Positions 4,409 through 5,593 of a stretch of DNA of 5,593 nt are shown here, one piece after another. This DNA is from an uncultured Eubacteriales bacterium (GTDB taxonomy: Bacteria; Bacillota; Clostridia; Oscillospirales; Oscillospiraceae), in NCBI GenBank assembly GCA_900549495.1, contig UROL01000137.1, positions 1 through 5,593 of the forward strand, given 5' to 3'. The translations under genes and the position numbers were made by a program. A model generated the notes under the pieces. The model had not been told where the DNA came from and made no database searches. It saw only the letters and a program-made list of their open reading frames with translations. Numbering within the stretch: position 1 is the stretch's first letter; each line of letters opens with the position of its first letter.

Positions 4409-5545
4409 ATGAAAAAGTTTGTTGCACTTGTTTTGGCTCTTGCCATGGTCACTGCAATGTTTGCTGTCTTCGCCTCTGCTGAAGGCAATACCGTCAAGAT
4501 TGGCGTTTCCGGTCCCCTGACCGGCGGCGCTGCCGTTTACGGCACCTGCGTGGCCCGCTCCGCACAGATTGCAGTGGACGAGGTCAATGCCCTGGGCGGC
4601 CTCCAGTTTGAGCTGAACTGCCAGGACGACGAGCACGACGCCGAAAAGGCCGTTTCCGTCTACAACAAGCTGAAGGACTGGGGAATGCAGATGTTCTGCG
4701 GCACCGTCACCACCAAGCCCAGCCTGGCAGTCGGTCCCCTGGCCAACGAAGATCGCATCTTCATGCTGACCCCCTCCGCCTCCGCTGTGGATGTGGCCTA
4801 CTCCGGCGACAACGTGTTCCAGATCTGCTTCGCCGACCCCATGCAGGGCTCCGTCTCCGCTGAGGTCATTGCCGAGAAGCAGCTGGGCACCAAGATTGGC
4901 ATCATCTATGACTCCTCCGACGTGTACTCCACCGGCATCCTGGAAACCTTCACCGAGGCTGCTGAGGAGCAGGGCCTGAATATCGTCTGCACCGAAGCCT
5001 TCACCAGCGACACCAAGGCCGACCTGAGCACCCAGGTGACCAAGTGCAAGGAAGCCGGCGCTGACCTGGTGTTCCTGCCCATCTACTACACCGAGGCCTC
5101 TTCCATCCTGTCCTACGCCAACCAGATTGGCTGCGCCCCCGTGTTCTTCGGCGATGACGGCATGGACGGCATCCTGAACGTGGAAGGCTTCGACACCAAG
5201 CTGGCCGAGGGTCTGTATATGCTGACTCCCTTCGCTGCCGACTCCAAGGACGAGCGCACCGCCGCCTATGTTGCCAAGTATCAGGAGCTGTACAACGAGA
5301 CTCCCAACCAGTTCGGCGCTGACGCCTATGACGCCATCTGGGCGCTGTATCAGGCCTGCACCGAGGCCGGCATTGACGGCAGCGAATCCAACGAGGAGAT
5401 CTGCGATGCCCTGATCGCCGAATTCACCTCTATGACCTACGACGGCATCACCGGCCTGGGCATGACCTGGGACGAGGACGGCTTCGTTGACAAGCCCGGC
5501 TCCATCGTGGTCATCAAGGACGGCGCTTACGCCGCTGTGGAATAA
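4409..5545 (+). CDS. Branched-chain amino acid-type ABC transporter substrate-binding protein (LivJ/LivK family)
   Basis: A 378-aa exported solute receptor of the type 1 periplasmic-binding fold (Peripla_BP_6/LivJ family). It should capture branched-chain or related amino acids outside the membrane for an ABC permease (LivHMGF type). Residues 1-24 are a signal peptide: MKK, a hydrophobic core, then ASA before E25, which suits signal peptidase I. Family features include KIGVSGPLTGGAAVYG (30-45), ARSAQIAVDEVNALGG (49-64), LTPSASAVDVAYSGDNVFQICFAD in the ligand-binding first lobe (120-143), LVFLPIYYTEASSILSYANQIG (220-241) and TYDGITGLGMTWDEDG (343-358). Length is normal for LivJ-type proteins. 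ATG 4409 has GGAG at 4396-4399, 9 nt upstream. The gene sits behind the 4036-4064 promoter and the attenuator-like leader. The signal peptide has no lipobox cysteine, which is odd for a Gram-positive receptor. Actual substrate is inferred; the family also binds amides, urea and aromatic compounds. Confidence 0.93.
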   Translation: MKKFVALVLALAMVTAMFAVFASAEGNTVKIGVSGPLTGGAAVYGTCVARSAQIAVDEVNALGGLQFELNCQDDEHDAEKAVSVYNKLKDWGMQMFCGTVTTKPSLAVGPLANEDRIFMLTPSASAVDVAYSGDNVFQICFADPMQGSVSAEVIAEKQLGTKIGIIYDSSDVYSTGILETFTEAAEEQGLNIVCTEAFTSDTKADLSTQVTKCKEAGADLVFLPIYYTEASSILSYANQIGCAPVFFGDDGMDGILNVEGFDTKLAEGLYMLTPFAADSKDERTAAYVAKYQELYNETPNQFGADAYDAIWALYQACTEAGIDGSESNEEICDALIAEFTSMTYDGITGLGMTWDEDGFVDKPGSIVVIKDGAYAAVE

Positions 5546-5560
5546 TCACCCGGTAATCGG

Positions 5561-5569
5561 AAGGGGGAG
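5561..5569 (+). promoter_or_regulatory. Possible ribosome site of a next gene lost beyond the contig end
   Basis: AAGGGGGAG lies 15 nt after the binding-protein stop and only 8 nt before the adapter begins, so no start codon is visible. A permease gene such as livH commonly follows a LivJ-type gene. CGGTA (5551-5555) and TACCG (5572-5576) flank it as a short 5-bp inverted repeat. The evidence is thin. Confidence 0.3.
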
Positions 5570-5577
5570 CGTACCGC

Positions 5578-5593
5578 CTGTCTCTTATACACA
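5578..5593. other. Nextera/Tn5 adapter remnant (not genomic)
   Basis: CTGTCTCTTATACACA is the first 16 bases of the reverse complement of the Tn5 mosaic end, the usual adapter read-through sequence. Genomic DNA ends at 5577. Confidence 0.97.

Noticed and set aside
29..5577. CRISPR arrays, tRNA or rRNA genes, insertion sequences, phage genes
   Set aside because: I saw no regularly spaced repeats, no cloverleaf-like or rRNA-like segments, and no transposase or integrase motifs; the mosaic ends come from library preparation, not a resident transposon.

Overview
The window looks like a small assembled contig from a fairly GC-rich, anaerobic gut-type Firmicute (Clostridia, probably Oscillospiraceae/Ruminococcaceae-like). 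That placement is an inference from the gene content, the strong GGAGG ribosome sites, the sigma-A type promoter and the protein style; there is no rRNA marker. Neither end is genomic. Bases 1-28 and 5578-5593 are Nextera/Tn5 adapter sequence, so about 5.55 kb (29-5577) is real DNA. All four large genes and one small ORF are on the + strand.

Left block (29-3949): the 3' part of an endonuclease IV gene (nfo), cut by the contig end, is followed 20 nt later by a cell-wall pair. The first member of the pair is a fusion of a forkhead-associated (FHA) phosphothreonine-binding domain to a RodA/FtsW (SEDS) glycan polymerase. The second is a short PbpA-like class B penicillin-binding protein. The two overlap by ATGA, so the polymerase and its transpeptidase are probably translationally coupled. 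The set resembles the actinobacterial fhaB-rodA-pbpA cluster, with the FHA reader fused directly to the polymerase. A strong intrinsic terminator closes this block.

Right block (3950-5577): a near-consensus sigma-A promoter (TTGACA-N17-TACAAT, 4036-4064) drives a leader of about 340 nt, which ends at a LivJ/LivK-type branched-chain amino acid ABC transporter substrate-binding protein. The leader holds a 56-codon ORF (4095-4265) with a very good ribosome site and an Ile/Leu/Val-rich 3' end. An intrinsic terminator (4294-4329) follows, and upstream of it lies a competing hairpin (4258-4302) whose 5' arm overlaps the ORF's stop codon. This is the layout expected of a translation-dependent attenuator tuned to branched-chain amino acids, placed before a putative branched-chain amino acid transporter gene. 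It is the most interesting and least ordinary item in the window. The attenuation model is inferred from base pairing read by eye. The competing reading is a 56-aa membrane peptide gene with its own terminator.

The binding-protein gene is followed by 32 genomic bases with a possible ribosome site for a next gene (a permease would be expected), then by adapter.
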